In this document: positions 1 through 12,186 of the stretch, piece by piece
Numbering within the stretch: the stretch's first letter is position 1
How the letters are laid out: each line of letters begins with the position of its first letter
Assembly: GCA_037179335.1 (NCBI GenBank)
Contig: JAKZHN010000042.1
Span: 1 to 64,000, forward strand
Length of the DNA: 64,000 bases
Direction: 5' to 3'
DNA from: Cyclaneusma minus
Taxonomy: Eukaryota; Ascomycota; Leotiomycetes; Marthamycetales; Marthamycetaceae
Position numbers and translations under genes: made by a program
The notes under the pieces: model-generated
What the model saw: the letters and a program-made list of their open reading frames with translations, nothing else
Databases searched by the model: none
What the model was told of the DNA's origin: nothing

Positions 1-243
1 ATTTTAATTATTTTAATTATTTTAATTATTTTAATTATTTTAATTATTTTAATTATTTTAATTATTTTAATTATTTTAATTATTTTAATTATTTTAATTA
101 TTTTAATTATTTTAATTATTTTAATTATTTTAATTATTTTAATTATTTTAATTATTTTAATTATTTTAATTATTTTAATTATTTTAATTATTTTAATTAT
201 TTTAATTATTTTAATTATTTTAATTATTTTAATTATTTTAATT
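1..243. repeat. 9-bp tandem repeat array
   Basis: About 27 head-to-tail copies of the 9-bp unit ATTTTAATT run uninterrupted from the first base to about 243. The copies are essentially identical, unlike the degenerate DNA around them, so the array is young or still being homogenised. It begins at the window edge, so its true length is unknown. It is not a fungal telomere repeat of the TTAGGG type. Confidence 0.95.
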
Positions 244-580
244 TAAATAAAATGAAATTTTATATTTAAAATTTAAAATTTATAATATGCAAATAAAATA
301 TACAGTATTAATTTCCCAATTTGATAATTTTAATTAAAATACAATTGCCGTATTTGCAAAAGCAGCTATATTTTTTAAAAATTTAAAATTTAATATATAA
401 TTAAATAAATAGCGGAGCTTTTATTGCAATCTTTTTCTTTTTTCTTTTTGCCTAAGTATTTTTTATTGCTTCTTTATAATCTAGTTTATAAAATAAAAAA
501 TTAACGGGATTTTGAATTTTTGCAATATATTTAATATTAAAATAATAAAATTTTAATTTTTATCACAATACTAACCTTAG

Positions 581-786
581 GTGCCTCAGGCACGTGCCCC
601 GGGCACGCGCCCCAAGCCCTTAGCCCTTAGCCCTTAGCCTCACGTGCTAGGCACGTGCTTATAGCGCCTTGCGCTAGCTTGCAGGATTTTTAAAATTTTG
701 CAAAACCGGGAATTTCCGTTTTTAGCTTATAATATTGCTTTATTTTAATTTTTATTTTGCCTTTAAATTACCGTAATAGTTTATAA
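581..786 (+). repeat. 5' LTR of the gypsy element
   Basis: This segment aligns along its length with 7063-7263, sharing landmarks GCGCCCCAAGCCCTTAGC, GGCACGTGCTT, TAGCGCC-TGCGCTAGC, TGCAGGA and AGCTTATAA. It contains a GC-rich island of short palindromes inside very AT-rich DNA. Weak similarity continues about 50 bp beyond the right end, so the borders are approximate and TG...CA termini could not be fixed. Confidence 0.8.
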
Positions 787-3700
787 GCTTTTTTTATTAG
801 CTAATTTAATTTAAATCCTTTTAAACAATTATAGCCTTTTATCTTATAAAAAACCGGCAGCCCAAAAATTGCGCAAATTTTAAATTTGTCCCAAATTTAA
901 TCCCAGATTTTATATACTTTTATTCCAAATTCTAGAATTTAATAAATTCTGCAATTCTTAAATTAAAAAATTTATATTATATTATTTATACCTATTGCAA
1001 TTATTATAAATATAATAGCTAAGCAATTTAAAATTATGAAATTTTATATTTTAAAGCCGCTTTTAAATACCTTATTAATAAAAACCGGGATAATATTAAT
1101 TTTAATGCCGCTCCTTTGAATTTTGTTTTTCGCCAATCCTATAATTAAAAATTATATTTATCTATTTCTTTTTGCTCAATATTAATAAAGCTATATATAA
1201 TTTATTTAATCCATTAAATAGCAATAAAAAAATTCTAATATATATATAGCTAAAATTATTAAATTTTAAAATTAGCTTATCAATATTAAATCATTTATTT
1301 TATATTTTAAAAATAATGTTTCTTTTAGCCATTTATACCGCTATATTAAAAAGTTTAAAAAGTTTACCGGAAAAAAAAATCCCTTAAAGCATTAAAAACG
1401 ATTCCTGGTTTAAAAATCGGAATTGCGCCGCGTTTTCCAAATTACTAATGCCATTTATAATACTAATTATAAACAAATTTAATTTTTGGCCAAAATAATT
1501 AAAAGCAAAATTATATACCAATATTATATAAGCTTTAAAAACTTACTTTATATCCAAATAACCATTTTAAATAGTTTTGGAAAAATGCAAAAGCTTTATA
1601 TAATGCTTTAATAAAAATTTATATTATTTTAAATAAATGCAAAAAAGCCAAAAAAAGCTTTAAATAAGCTTTAAATAAAAAAGAATTGAAACTTTGCTGC
1701 ATTTTATTTTAAATTTAAATTTAAAATATAATTAATTAATTAATCTAATAAAATAAAGGTTATTAAATTGCGCAATAAGATTTCCAATATTTTAACTAGC
1801 TATATTAAGTATTTTAAAAAGATTCTTGCAAATAATAAATATATTAAATATATTAAATAAATAAAAATCTTTTGATATATTAATAATTATATTAAAAAAA
1901 CTATATTAAGGAACTGCAAATTATAATCAGCAAGGCCTTTAAATATTTTTTAAGCTTAGCAATAAAAGTATTATTATAAGCATAATTTTTGCTTTTATTA
2001 TAAAAAACCAGGATATTAGGACCGGAAATATATTAAGAAATTGGCCGCAAATATTAGAAATATGACCAATAGCTTTATTTTTGGCAATTAGCGTAAAAAA
2101 GGCCAGCTTTAAAATAAATTTTTATTTATACTTAAGTTCGAAAACCCCGAATTTAAATAAAATTAAAATTAAGAAATTAAGAAAAATATTAAAAAAATCG
2201 GGAAAACTTTGGTGGCCGAAACCGAAAAGAAAAGAAAATCAAAAACAATAAAGCCAATATTTAATTGTAATGAATAAAGAAATTAGCGAAAATAGTATTT
2301 ATAGCAAAATTAGCCAAAATAGCATTTAAAAAAAATTACCAATTCTATTTTTTTTTTAATTTGGAAATCCATTTTTTTTTTCTTTTTTTAAGTTCGGTTA
2401 AAATAAATATTTTTAGCCGGGAAATAGCAATGTTTTAGCCTAAATTGCAGCTAAAAAATATTGAAAAAATATTATTAATTAATATAGCATTTTTATAATT
2501 TTAAAGCCTATAAAATAAAATATTATTTTGCATTCATTTTAATAAAGCTTTATAATTAATTTTAATTAATTTGTTTTTATTCCCCAAATATATAAATTTA
2601 TTTATAAAAGCCGTAATTAATAGCAAATACTTTAATATTGGCTTTATTAATAAAAGATTTATCAAAATATATAATTTACTTTTATTGGATTTTTATTAAT
2701 TTAGGCTATTAATTTTAGCTAATAAAGAATTTGCTTTTCTAATTATTTAAATATTAATGGCCAAAATTGCTATTTAAAATTATTTTTGGAGTTTTATAGC
2801 TGGAAATTTATAATCCAGTTATTAATTGGGCTAAAAAAATATTTTATTAAAAGCAGGAATATTATATTAAAAAATACTTTTTAAACAGCTATTATTTAAT
2901 GTTAGTATATTCCTTTTATAATATTTTATTAAAAAAAATTAAAAAAAGGCTAATTTTTAAAATAATATTTTCTATATTTATATTAATACTTTTTACATTT
3001 CGTATAATATTTTTTATTTTATTTATTATGAAAAATAGCGATAAAAAGAAGCTAATATATTTTAAAAAAGCATTTTTTTGAAAATTAACCAAATTTTTAT
3101 TTTAAAATAGGACTTTTATATTATAAAAGAAAACCCAAATTTAAACGAATTTAAAATTAAGGCTTATATAATATATAATAGCTTTTTTAAATTTTTATAC
3201 CCTGCCAAAAAAAATAGTAAATTAAATTTGCATTATTATTAAAGAAATAAAAAAATCAATACTTTTATTATTAAACGCCTTCATTTATGCTTTTTAATTA
3301 ATATTAAAAATATTAAAATAAATATTATAATTAATTTTATTATATTTGCTTGCTAGAAAAATTAATATATAAAAAATATTTAAAAAATAAATAAATAATA
3401 TTTTAAAATTAAAAAAATTGCGTATTTGGTTAAAAAAGCTTTTAAAATTATTAAATTTGGTATAGAAAAATATTATTATAGGCTAAAAATACCCAAATAA
3501 GCTATGCTTTTTTTTTACCTGCCTATAATATTTTTTTTAGCTTTTTGCTATTTTGGGCGAAAATTCTATAATTTTTAAAATATAAATGGGCTAAATAGGA
3601 TTATAAAAAAGAATATTACTAAATTTATAAAAAAAAAGCCTAATTTAAGCAATAAATTCTTTTAGAATAAGCTTTTGAAATGGTTTTATAATATCTTAAA

Positions 3701-3919
3701 CGCCTTTTTTTTTAAAAAAAGGCCAATAAATTATTTTTTAAGCGATTATAAAATTATAAAATTACATTATTATTTAATATAAAACCATTATATAATAAAA
3801 ATTGGCCCTCTTTATTAAACAAATTAAAGTATATTAAAAAATGGCTTAATAAGCAATTTCTTTATAAATTTATTTGGAAATCAAGATTTAAATACGGTAT
3901 ATTGCTAATATTACCATTA

Positions 3920-4400
3920 AAAATTATTATTCACTGCCGTTAATTAAAACAATCTAAATATTGTATACAAGGCTAAAATTTATATTAAGCTTAATATTAT
4001 TGCAATATTCAATAAATTAAAAATAGCAAAAAAAAAAGAAAAGAAAATGGCATTTAGTATTTGCTTTGGATTTTTTAAATTATTAATTATATTTTTTTGG
4101 TTTTTGCAATATTTTAGCCTTATTTTAATATTATATGAATAATATTCTATTTAATTTGCTAAATAAAATATATATAGCTTATTTAAATAATGGTTTAATG
4201 TTTTTAAATATTTTAAAAAATATAAGAAATATATTCGGAAAATAATTTGCCGCTTAAAAACTACCGGCTTTTAAATTAATATTTTTAAATATAAATTTAA
4301 AATCATTTATATTAAATATTTAAGCCTTTATATTATACCAAATAATATAAAAATAAATCCAAATAAGATATTTGCTATTATAATTTGGAAATTACCAATT
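3920..4400 (+). pseudogene. gypsy reverse transcriptase remnant
   Basis: Read through stops, this frame gives NYYSLPLIKT, then KAKIYIKLNIIAIFNKLKIA, then a stretch in the place of the YLVMPFG and YIDDILIYS blocks, then INPNKIFAIIIWKLP. These match, in order, the gypsy reverse transcriptase blocks NRYPLPLI, KLDIIAAFNKL and MDPEKVKAI-W-P. The differences are those expected from C-to-T and G-to-A change (Arg to Tyr or Lys, Asp to Asn). It belongs to the element between the two LTRs. Confidence 0.8.
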
Positions 4401-4554
4401 TTTATCCGGAATCTTTAGAAATTCATAGAATTTATTAATTCTTATTAAAAAAAGATTGGAATTTTTTGAAAATAGCTAAGCTATTAAATAATTTAATTTT
4501 GATTTTTAAAAAAGGCTTAATAAAGTACTTTTAATAAATCTAAATAGGCATTTA

Positions 4555-4790
4555 TTTTGGCCCCAATTTTGGCTTTTTTTAATTATGATAAATAAATAGT
4601 TTTGAAAATAAATGCCTTAAACTATACTTTAAGAAAATAGTTTTTTAATATAAAAATAATGGTATTGTTTAATTTATAGCTTGTTGTTTTAAAATTTATA
4701 ATTTTGCGAAATGCAATTATAAAATTCATAATAAGGAATTTTTGGCTATTATTAAATGCTTAAAAAAATAGAAATTTAAAATTTAAAAAC
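4555..4790 (+). pseudogene. gypsy RNase H remnant
   Basis: The + strand reads NYKIHNKEFLAIIKCLKK, matching the conserved gypsy RNase H block CNYEIHDKELLAI-KCL. It is preceded by a degenerate H-F-P-x-F segment in the place of the FDP-ETDAS motif. The catalytic Asp and Glu positions are changed to Asn or Lys, and stops interrupt it. Confidence 0.75.
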
Positions 4791-5729
4791 TATTATTGTT
4801 TTTTAAATTAATTATAATAATTTAAAGTATTTCATAATAATTAAATAGCTAAATTAAAAACAAATTTATTGGTTTAATTTTTTTGGCTTTAATTTTAAAA
4901 TTATTTGTAAATTAAACTTTTATGCAATAAAGCTAAATATATTAAGCAGGCTTTTAAAAAAACAATTTTAATATATTAGAAATAAAAAATCGCAATATAA
5001 ATAAAAAATATTATTACCAAAATTAAATTTTTTATTTAAAACATTAAAAAGTTTAATAACGGATTTAAAAAAAACTCAGTTCGCTTTAATGCTAATTCTA
5101 AATTTAAAATAAAATTTAAAAAAAAACAATTAAAAAAATTATTAAAATACCGTATAAAAAATTAAAAATTGCAATATTGGCATTGGCAGCTTTAAACAAT
5201 AAAAATTTTAAAGCCTGGCCAAAAGATTTGTATTAGATTTTTAAAAAATAAATATCGAATGTTTTTATTTTAAATAAACGGATTATATTAAAAAGACCAA
5301 AAAGCGCAAATTAAATATAAATATCTTTTAATACCCCTAATTTCGCAATTTAAATTATTTATAGGCATTATTTTACAGCCGTAATTAAATATTTAAAAAA
5401 ATTAAAATTTTGGCAAATATTAATTAGTATTATTAATGGCTTAGAATATTTTAAAATATTGCAAAATATATTAAAAAATATAAATTTTGTAATAAAATTA
5501 AGCTTTTTAAATTGTTATTATCCGGATTTTTGCAATTTCTACCAATTTCTTTTAAGGCTTAATTGGATATTTTAATAAATTATATTATATTATTGCTGAA
5601 ATATATTAGAAATAGCTATAGCTATTAATATATTATTATAATAATATATAAATTTATTAAAATACGCTATTTTATTTTTATTATAAGCTTTAAAATTAAA
5701 AAGCTTGCAAAAGCCTTTATTAATAAAAT

Positions 5730-5920
5730 TTATTATTTTTATAGCATTTCCAAAAATATTATTTTAGATAAAGGAATTCAATTTATTTTTCAATTTTAAA
5801 AACATTTATTCAAAAGACTGAAACTTAAATTAAAACCATTTTTTTTCCCCTAAAGTAAATGGATAAATTAAACAATTTAATGCTTATTTAAAATAATGTT
5901 TAAAAAGCTTTATAGTTTTT
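5730..5920 (+). pseudogene. gypsy integrase core remnant
   Basis: The reading FINKIYYFYSISKNIILDKG, then IQFIFQF, corresponds to the integrase block F-D-x-V-Y-R-x-HGLP-x-x-IVSDRGTQF. It is followed by a P-x-x-x-K-W-I-N-x-x-F-N segment in the place of YHPQTDGQTE-N. Stops and G-to-A type replacements show it is dead. Confidence 0.75.
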
Positions 5921-7062
5921 ATTTAAAATAATTAGGTAAATTAGCTATTATTAGCGGAATTTATTTTTAATAATTAAGTATTTAAAATTATAAAGATAAT
6001 GCTATTTTTTGCCAATTATAAATTTTACCTGCAAATGGGTATAAAGCCATTTTAGCCCTATTTTTTAAATATAACCTTAATTTAAAAATAAGGGTTTTAT
6101 AAAGCCAATATTATTGCGGATTATATAAAATGGATTTTTACTTAATTTAAAATGCTGGCTTAATAATTAATTAACTATCATAAATAAAATTCTAATATTT
6201 ACCGTTTTAATATTCCAGTTTTTAAAATAGGCTAATATATTTATATTAATATTAAAAATATAAAAACCAATTGTTTTTTTTTAAAAAAAACGGGCGTTAA
6301 AACAAATTTAAGGTATATAAATAAGCTTGTTTTTTAAACCTTTCTAATAATATAAAAAACTTTCCTATATATTTTTTTTAATTGAAATTAGAGATAAAAG
6401 GATTTTTATGCCAAAATAAAATTAATAAGCTAAAAAACAAAACTATTAAAGGCAGAATATTGAAAAAAAAACGGAATATAAAAGATTATTAAAAGATGGG
6501 AATTTAATAGCATTTTAAATATTTATAATTAGGATACCCATTTAAATTGGGGCCTAATATATTATATTAAGTGGATAAATTATAAATTAAGCTGGCAATT
6601 AAAAGCAGACTTTTATGGCTTTAAAAAGTATTTATAAAAATGGTATTAGAATCATTTAAATAAATTAGAATTTTTAGGCTTTTTTATTAAATGGGCTTTA
6701 TAATATAGCAAAGGTATATTATAGCTAATTATTATAATATAAAAAACCGCCTTAATATAAAATTTTAATTAAATTATAGCCGCCCTAATATAAAATTTTA
6801 ACCAATTTATAATTGTATTTAAAAAAAGAAAAAGGGCTAGAAAATTTATTATATAAATAGCAAAAACGGAAATAGTTGTTTTAAAAAAAAGGACATGGCC
6901 TAAAAAGGGTATAGTTTTGAGTATTTTAAAGAAAAAATAATTAGTTTTATAAAGCCTATAAATTACAATTAAAAGTATTAAAGGATTTTGAGCGCTATTG
7001 AGAACGAATAGCGATTTAAAAGGGGGTATTATTATAATATCAATTTTAAATACTTTAAATAC

Positions 7063-7263
7063 GTGCCTTAGGCATACGCTATACGCCATGCGCCCCAAGC
7101 CCTTAGCTTTTAGCCTTACATGCCAGGCACGTGCTTTTAGCGCCCTGCGCTAGCCTGCAGGACCTTTAAAATCCTGCAAAGCTGGAGACTTCCATTTTCA
7201 GCTTATAACGTCGCTTTATTTTAACCCTTGCCTTGCCCTTGAGCTGCCGTGACAACTTTATAA
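7063..7263 (+). repeat. 3' LTR of the gypsy element
   Basis: This is the direct-repeat partner of 581-786. It keeps more C and G than the 5' copy (for example CCTTGCCCTTGAGCTGCCG where the 5' copy reads mostly T and A) but has lost CpG sites that the 5' copy retains. The borders are approximate. Confidence 0.8.
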
Positions 7264-7740
7264 TTTATTTTATTTAATATTTATTAAATCTTTTTATATT
7301 TATAAAATAGCGCAAATTATTATAATTTAAAATTAAATTAAATTTTATAATACGTATTTTTAATATATTTTTTTAATATTAAAAGAATTTTATAATTGCA
7401 AGCAATTTAATAATATATATTTAATATATTAATTTTTCATTAATTAATTTGCAAAATTAAAAGGCTATTAAATATTAATAATATTGTATTAAATTATTTA
7501 AATTTTCTAATATTGCAAATTTAAAAATATTATATATAATATGCAAATATTTTACAAAATTAAAGCATTGCAATATTAGCTTATTTGCAAATATATTTTT
7601 AATACGCTAAAAAGCTTTTTGCACTTTTAAAAGCTATTTAAATAGTATAGGCTTTTTTTGGCTATTTATATTGTTAATAAGCAAATTATTTATAAGCAAT
7701 ATAATTTTATTATATTTTAAAATAAATCGTTCATAAAAAT

Positions 7741-7824
7741 TAATTTATTTTAAAAGTAATTTATTTTAAAAGTAATTTATTTTAAAAGTAATTTATTTTA
7801 AAAGTAATTTATTTTAAAAGTAAT
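7741..7824. repeat. 16-bp tandem repeat array
   Basis: Five perfect head-to-tail copies of TAATTTATTTTAAAAG followed by TAAT. The copies are identical although the surroundings are strongly mutated, so the array arose after most mutation. It sits next to the 3' end of the minus-strand reverse transcriptase relic. Confidence 0.9.
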
Positions 7825-7859
7825 TGCAATTTTATATATATAATTAATATAGGCTATTT

Positions 7860-8360
7860 TTAAATAGCCCGCACTTTTTCCGGCCTTATATATATATATA
7901 TATATATATTTATTATAAAATTCAAAAATAAACTTTTCTAGCTATTTAAATATAGCTTTTATGTATTTATTATATTTATTAATTGTTTTTAAATAAATCG
8001 AAATATTATTAAAATAAATCATTATAATAATATTTAAAAACGTTTTAAACGCTATATTTATAAAAATTTAAAATATAGCTAACGTATTTACTAATTTAAA
8101 TAATATTATTAAATATTTAAAATAGCTATATTTTATATAAAATATATTTGTTTTATGCACATTTTATAATATATATTTTTAAAATTCAATTCAATAAGAA
8201 TTCTGGCTTTTTTTAATTTAGCTAAAAATTTATTAATTAAAGAAATAGTAAGTTTTAATAATAACATTATTTAATTTTTTATAATTAATATAAAAATACA
8301 AATTATTATTATTTTTAAATACAAATAATATAAAAAAATTATTGGGCTTTTTAATTTATA
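7860..8360 (-). pseudogene. second gypsy reverse transcriptase remnant, minus strand
   Basis: On the minus strand the sequence reads NNLYFYINYKKLNNVIIK, then a degenerate KTNIFYIKYSYFKYLIILF, then MIYFNNISIYLKT, INKYNKYIKAIFK and RPEKVRAI. These follow the gypsy order SLR-VDYRKLN-VTIKNRYPLPLI, KTAFRTRYGHYEYLVMPFG, YLDDILIYSKT and DPEKVRAI. The YLDD catalytic Asp pair has become Asn-Asn. A (TA)n tract is expanded inside it near 7,890. No LTR pair was found, so it is a fragment of an older element, opposite in orientation to the first. Confidence 0.8.
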
Positions 8361-11185
8361 AATTAAACTTTTTACTAATGCATTATTAAGATATATTTTT
8401 AATATAATTAGCTATTTTTTAAATAATATATAAATAAATTAGTAAAATAAGTTTGCTTTAAGTTTTATGATATAATTCCAATTAAAATATACGGATAATA
8501 TACCAATTTTTATTATGTTAAAAATATTATTAAAATAATTTAATTCTTTTAATTTTTTGCATTTTAACTTTTTATTCTAGCTTTAATTTTAATTTTGCCG
8601 TATATTCTCCGCAAGTGTTTTTAATACTTGGCAATTTACAGCTTTAAAATTGTATTAAAATTTAATTTTATCGTACTAAAATTTTAAAATTCTATTTAAT
8701 ATATATGTAATAGGATTTCTATTTAAATTTGCGGTATTTTTTATAAAAGGTATTTTTTGCTAAATGCTATTTTTTATAATTTAATATTATATGTTTAATT
8801 TTTATCCATATAATATTTTATATATAGTAATTTCCTATTTATTATATTTAAAATATAAATTATTGCATTTGGCTTTTTTAATTAATTTATTTTATTTTAA
8901 GCAATAATGTTATATTTAATTTAGCATTTATAAATAAAGTTGGCTTTAATTTAATTATAATATTTATTGCTTGCTTATTTAAATTAAAGCATATTTAAAA
9001 ATAAATTATATAAATATACAAATATTTTACATATTTTAATATTTTGGTTTTTTATATTATTTTTATTATTAAAAACTTTAATAAAAGTTTTATAGCATTA
9101 TTTTAGTTTTATTTTATTTTTATTAAAAAAGAAAATTTATAAATATTACTAATATAAAGTTTTTATTTAATTTATTATTAATAAAAGCGAAAATAGAAAT
9201 TATATTTTAAATATTAATTGCAATTAATCAGTTAAGTATTATATATCTTTGCTTTATAAAACAATTATTAAATTAAGCAATTATTAGTAATTTTCTATCT
9301 TTTTTTAATTATTATATTTATATTTATGATTTATAAAATTAGGGATTTTATTTGCAATTTTTGCAAAAGATTTTCAATTATATTTATTTTAATTATGATT
9401 ATTATAGTTTTGGTTATAATTAAAGCTATTTTTATATAATTGGCCTTTTTTTACGGCTATTAAAGCTATTATTATTTAAAATATATGTTTTATTATTAGG
9501 CTATTTATATTTGCGGGCTTTATATTTAAATTTTCATTTTTTTTTACAAAATGCGATTATTAAAATTGTAATTATTAAGATTATAATTAAAACATAAAAA
9601 AGCCAATATGAATTTTAATTATATTGCTAGCTTTTATTTGAATAATAACCGGTTTTTTTGCTTTTGTAATCAATTAGTATTAAATTGCTGGATTATTATT
9701 TAAAATTTTATATAATTTTTATAATTTATTATAATTATCATAATGCCTTTTTAAGTTATTTGCATTCAATATATTTTTAATTGAAAATTAAAAATTAAAT
9801 CTATTTTTATATTTTATATTTTCGGCTATATTAAATATATATTATATATTAATTTATAATTAATTGCTTTATTAAAAAATAAAATTCTATTTAATATTAT
9901 TATAAAATTTAAAAATAACTTAATTATTAAAAAATATAAAAAATATATTTTTTATATAAAAAGGCAAACATTCCATTTTGCGATATAAAAAAATTGATTT
10001 TTTAGCAAATTAATTTAATATATATAATATATATTATTGCTTTGCATTTATTATATTTAATATCAATTTTTTAATTGTTTTTATAAATTCTTTATAATTT
10101 ATAATTTATTTAGTAATATTATTATATAATGCATATACGGTTTTTAAATGCAATTAAAGCGCAATAAATATAAATTATATTATTTTTAAAATTAAAATTA
10201 AAATTGCGCATTAAAATAATTCTATAAATTATTAAATTATTAAATTATTAAATTATTTATATATATTATATATATTATATAGCTTAATATTTAATATATA
10301 AAGATTTTCAAATATATAATTCTTTTTAGCAATTGGCCGCTTATTATTAAAATTTAAATTAAATAGGCTGCATTTGCAAATAGAAATTGCGATTTTGGCT
10401 TGCAATTTTTTATTTTTTTATTTTTAAATAATTTATTAAATAGCTGCAAAATTATTAGAATTTAAATTGGCTTGGCTTTAAATTAAATTAAAAATAAAAG
10501 CAAAAGCTTAATTAATTTTGCTTTCGCGCGGCGTGCTCGTACTTTTAATTGGGATGTTTTAGTTTTAAGCTTGCCTAAGCTAATTTGCATTAATAAATTA
10601 ACTATTTAATTAAAAAAGGTTATTAAATAATTTTTAATTTAAAGCAAAAAAAAAATTAATAGCGTTTTTATTAGCATTATTAATAAATGCATTATTTCTT
10701 TTATTAAATGCAATTTTCTAATTTGGCATATAAATTTTGCTGGTATTACTGCTAATATTAAGCTTTTTTAAAATTGGGCAAAACTAATTTTTAAAACTTT
10801 TAATAAAAAATTTGCAAATAAAATTATTGCCAAATTTATGGCTGGCAAATTAAATAATTATTATTTTGCCAAATTATTGCTTTTTAAAATAAAAGCGGCT
10901 ATTTTATTATAATAATTAAAAATAAATTATATATATTTTTTAGCTATAAAAAATAGCTGCTGCTTTTTTTAAATAAAAATAGCAACGCTTAAATATTATA
11001 TATTAAAAGTTTTGCTTAGCTTTTTTAATAAGCAATATTTACTTTTTGCGCATTTCTAGCGTATATATTTTATAAGGTGCCCGCAAGGCGCCCTTCTCGG
11101 CCCCGTGTAATAAAAACGTTAAAAAGCTTTGCTTTTATTTTTAACCAATTTTAACGCAAAAAAATTATTAATAATTTTAATAAAT

Positions 11186-11239
11186 AATTTTTCCAATTTT
11201 TCCAATTTTTCCAATTTTTCCAATTTTTCCAATTTTTCC
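11186..11239. repeat. 9-bp tandem repeat array
   Basis: Six perfect copies of AATTTTTCC, unlike the unit at the left window edge. The unit retains a CC dinucleotide in each copy within DNA that has otherwise lost most cytosines. Confidence 0.9.
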
Positions 11240-11832
11240 AAAAAATTATAGCAATAATTAATTTTAATTTTCCAAAAGAAAAATTATATAATTTTAAATA
11301 ATAAACAATATTAATTATAAAAATTTTGCGCTTTAAATTAAAAATAAACCAATTGCAATTAGGCTTTTTATAATAATATTTAATATTTTATTTAATATTT
11401 TTAAAAGCGTTTTTTCAAATTTAGATAAGGATTTTTTCTTTAAAATAAAATTTTTAAAATAAAATTATACGCTTGCGCTTATTTGGGTTTTTTTATAATT
11501 TGAATTAAAATTTGAATTTGGATTTAAACGCATTATTAAATTAAATCTTAAAGCTATTTATATTTAAAATTTCAATTGCCAAAAAAAATTATTGGCTATT
11601 TTTTTAAAAGAATAAAAATTAGAAAATTATTTTAAAATTTAAAATATTAAAATTTATTCCAATAATTATTTATAATTTGCAAATATGGTTTTAAAAATTT
11701 AAATTCAATGCCAAATAAAAATATTTATTCAATATAATTAATTTGATTTATTTTTTATAAATTATTTTCAATACTAACGGCAGGAATAATTTACAAAAAA
11801 AAATCAAATCGGGCTTTTTAAACGTTTTTGCG

Positions 11833-11868
11833 GTGCTTGGGCCGGCCCGGTCCGGGCGCCCCAAGCAC
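11833..11868. repeat. GC-rich inverted repeat island
   Basis: GTGCTTGGG at 11833-11841 is the exact reverse complement of CCCAAGCAC at 11860-11868. The 18-base loop is entirely G/C except one T and contains GGCCGGCC. It stands in DNA of very high A+T. The motif GCGCCCCAAGC is shared with the gypsy LTR islands at about 607 and 7090, so it may be the last trace of a solo LTR. Confidence 0.75.
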
Positions 11869-12186
11869 TGATTTGTAAGCCAATTTTTTTTTTTTAATTA
11901 GATTTATTATTAAGGGCCCGATAATTAAGCTTTTAAGCATGCAAAAGGCGCCGTTTAATGCTATTTTCGCCAAATATTGCAGCGGTGCTTTTAAAATTAA
12001 AAAAATTAAAAAAGTTAAATGGAAATTAAAAAATATATTGAAAAAACCCCTTTTTCGGGGCTGAATTAATTAGCCCGCGTCTATATCCCAATAAATAATA
12101 CAATTAATTTGTAATTGCGCAATTGATTTCGCAAATTATGTACAATTAACAATTACGATTACGAGTATGCGGAATTATTTACGATT

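Larger units (their letters stand above)
581..7263 (+). mobile_element. Ty3/gypsy LTR retrotransposon, heavily mutated
   Basis: Two direct repeats at 581-786 and 7063-7263 frame about 6.3 kb of internal DNA. Reading the + strand through stops recovers the gypsy pol order. Reverse transcriptase lies at about 3.92-4.40 kb (ghost of the KAKIYTKLDI and AAFNKL blocks, then a segment like MDPEKVKAI). RNase H lies at 4.56-4.78 kb (NYKIHNKEFLAIIKCLK, matching the CNYEIHDKELLAI block). Integrase lies at about 5.7-5.9 kb (ILDKGIQFIFQF, matching IVSDRGTQFVSDF). A chromodomain-like segment lies at 6.5-6.7 kb. Dozens of stops make it non-functional. Gag and protease cannot be placed with confidence. Confidence 0.85.
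244..12170. other. AT-rich, RIP-like mutated isochore
   Basis: This block is far above 75% A+T, contains no credible gene, and consists of retrotransposon DNA in which most C and G have become T and A. Remaining open frames are short and of very biased composition (K, N, I, F, Y), as expected from mutated DNA. Such blocks are typical of heterochromatin made by repeat-induced point mutation in Pezizomycotina. The right border near 12,175 is sharp. Recognisable pieces inside it (LTRs, reverse transcriptase ghosts, tandem arrays) are listed separately; the stretch 8.4-11.8 kb holds nothing else I can name. Confidence 0.9.

Noticed and set aside
1..243. Telomeric repeat
   Set aside because: The unit ATTTTAATT has no G-rich strand and does not match known fungal telomere units.
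2899..3081. A 60-codon F/I-rich frame in the AT-rich block
   Set aside because: Base composition alone explains it; it lies in the internal part of a dead retrotransposon.
6769..7098. A 109-codon minus-strand frame in the AT-rich block
   Set aside because: It overlaps the gypsy 3' LTR and its F/I/L/Y-rich composition is that of mutated DNA, not a gene.
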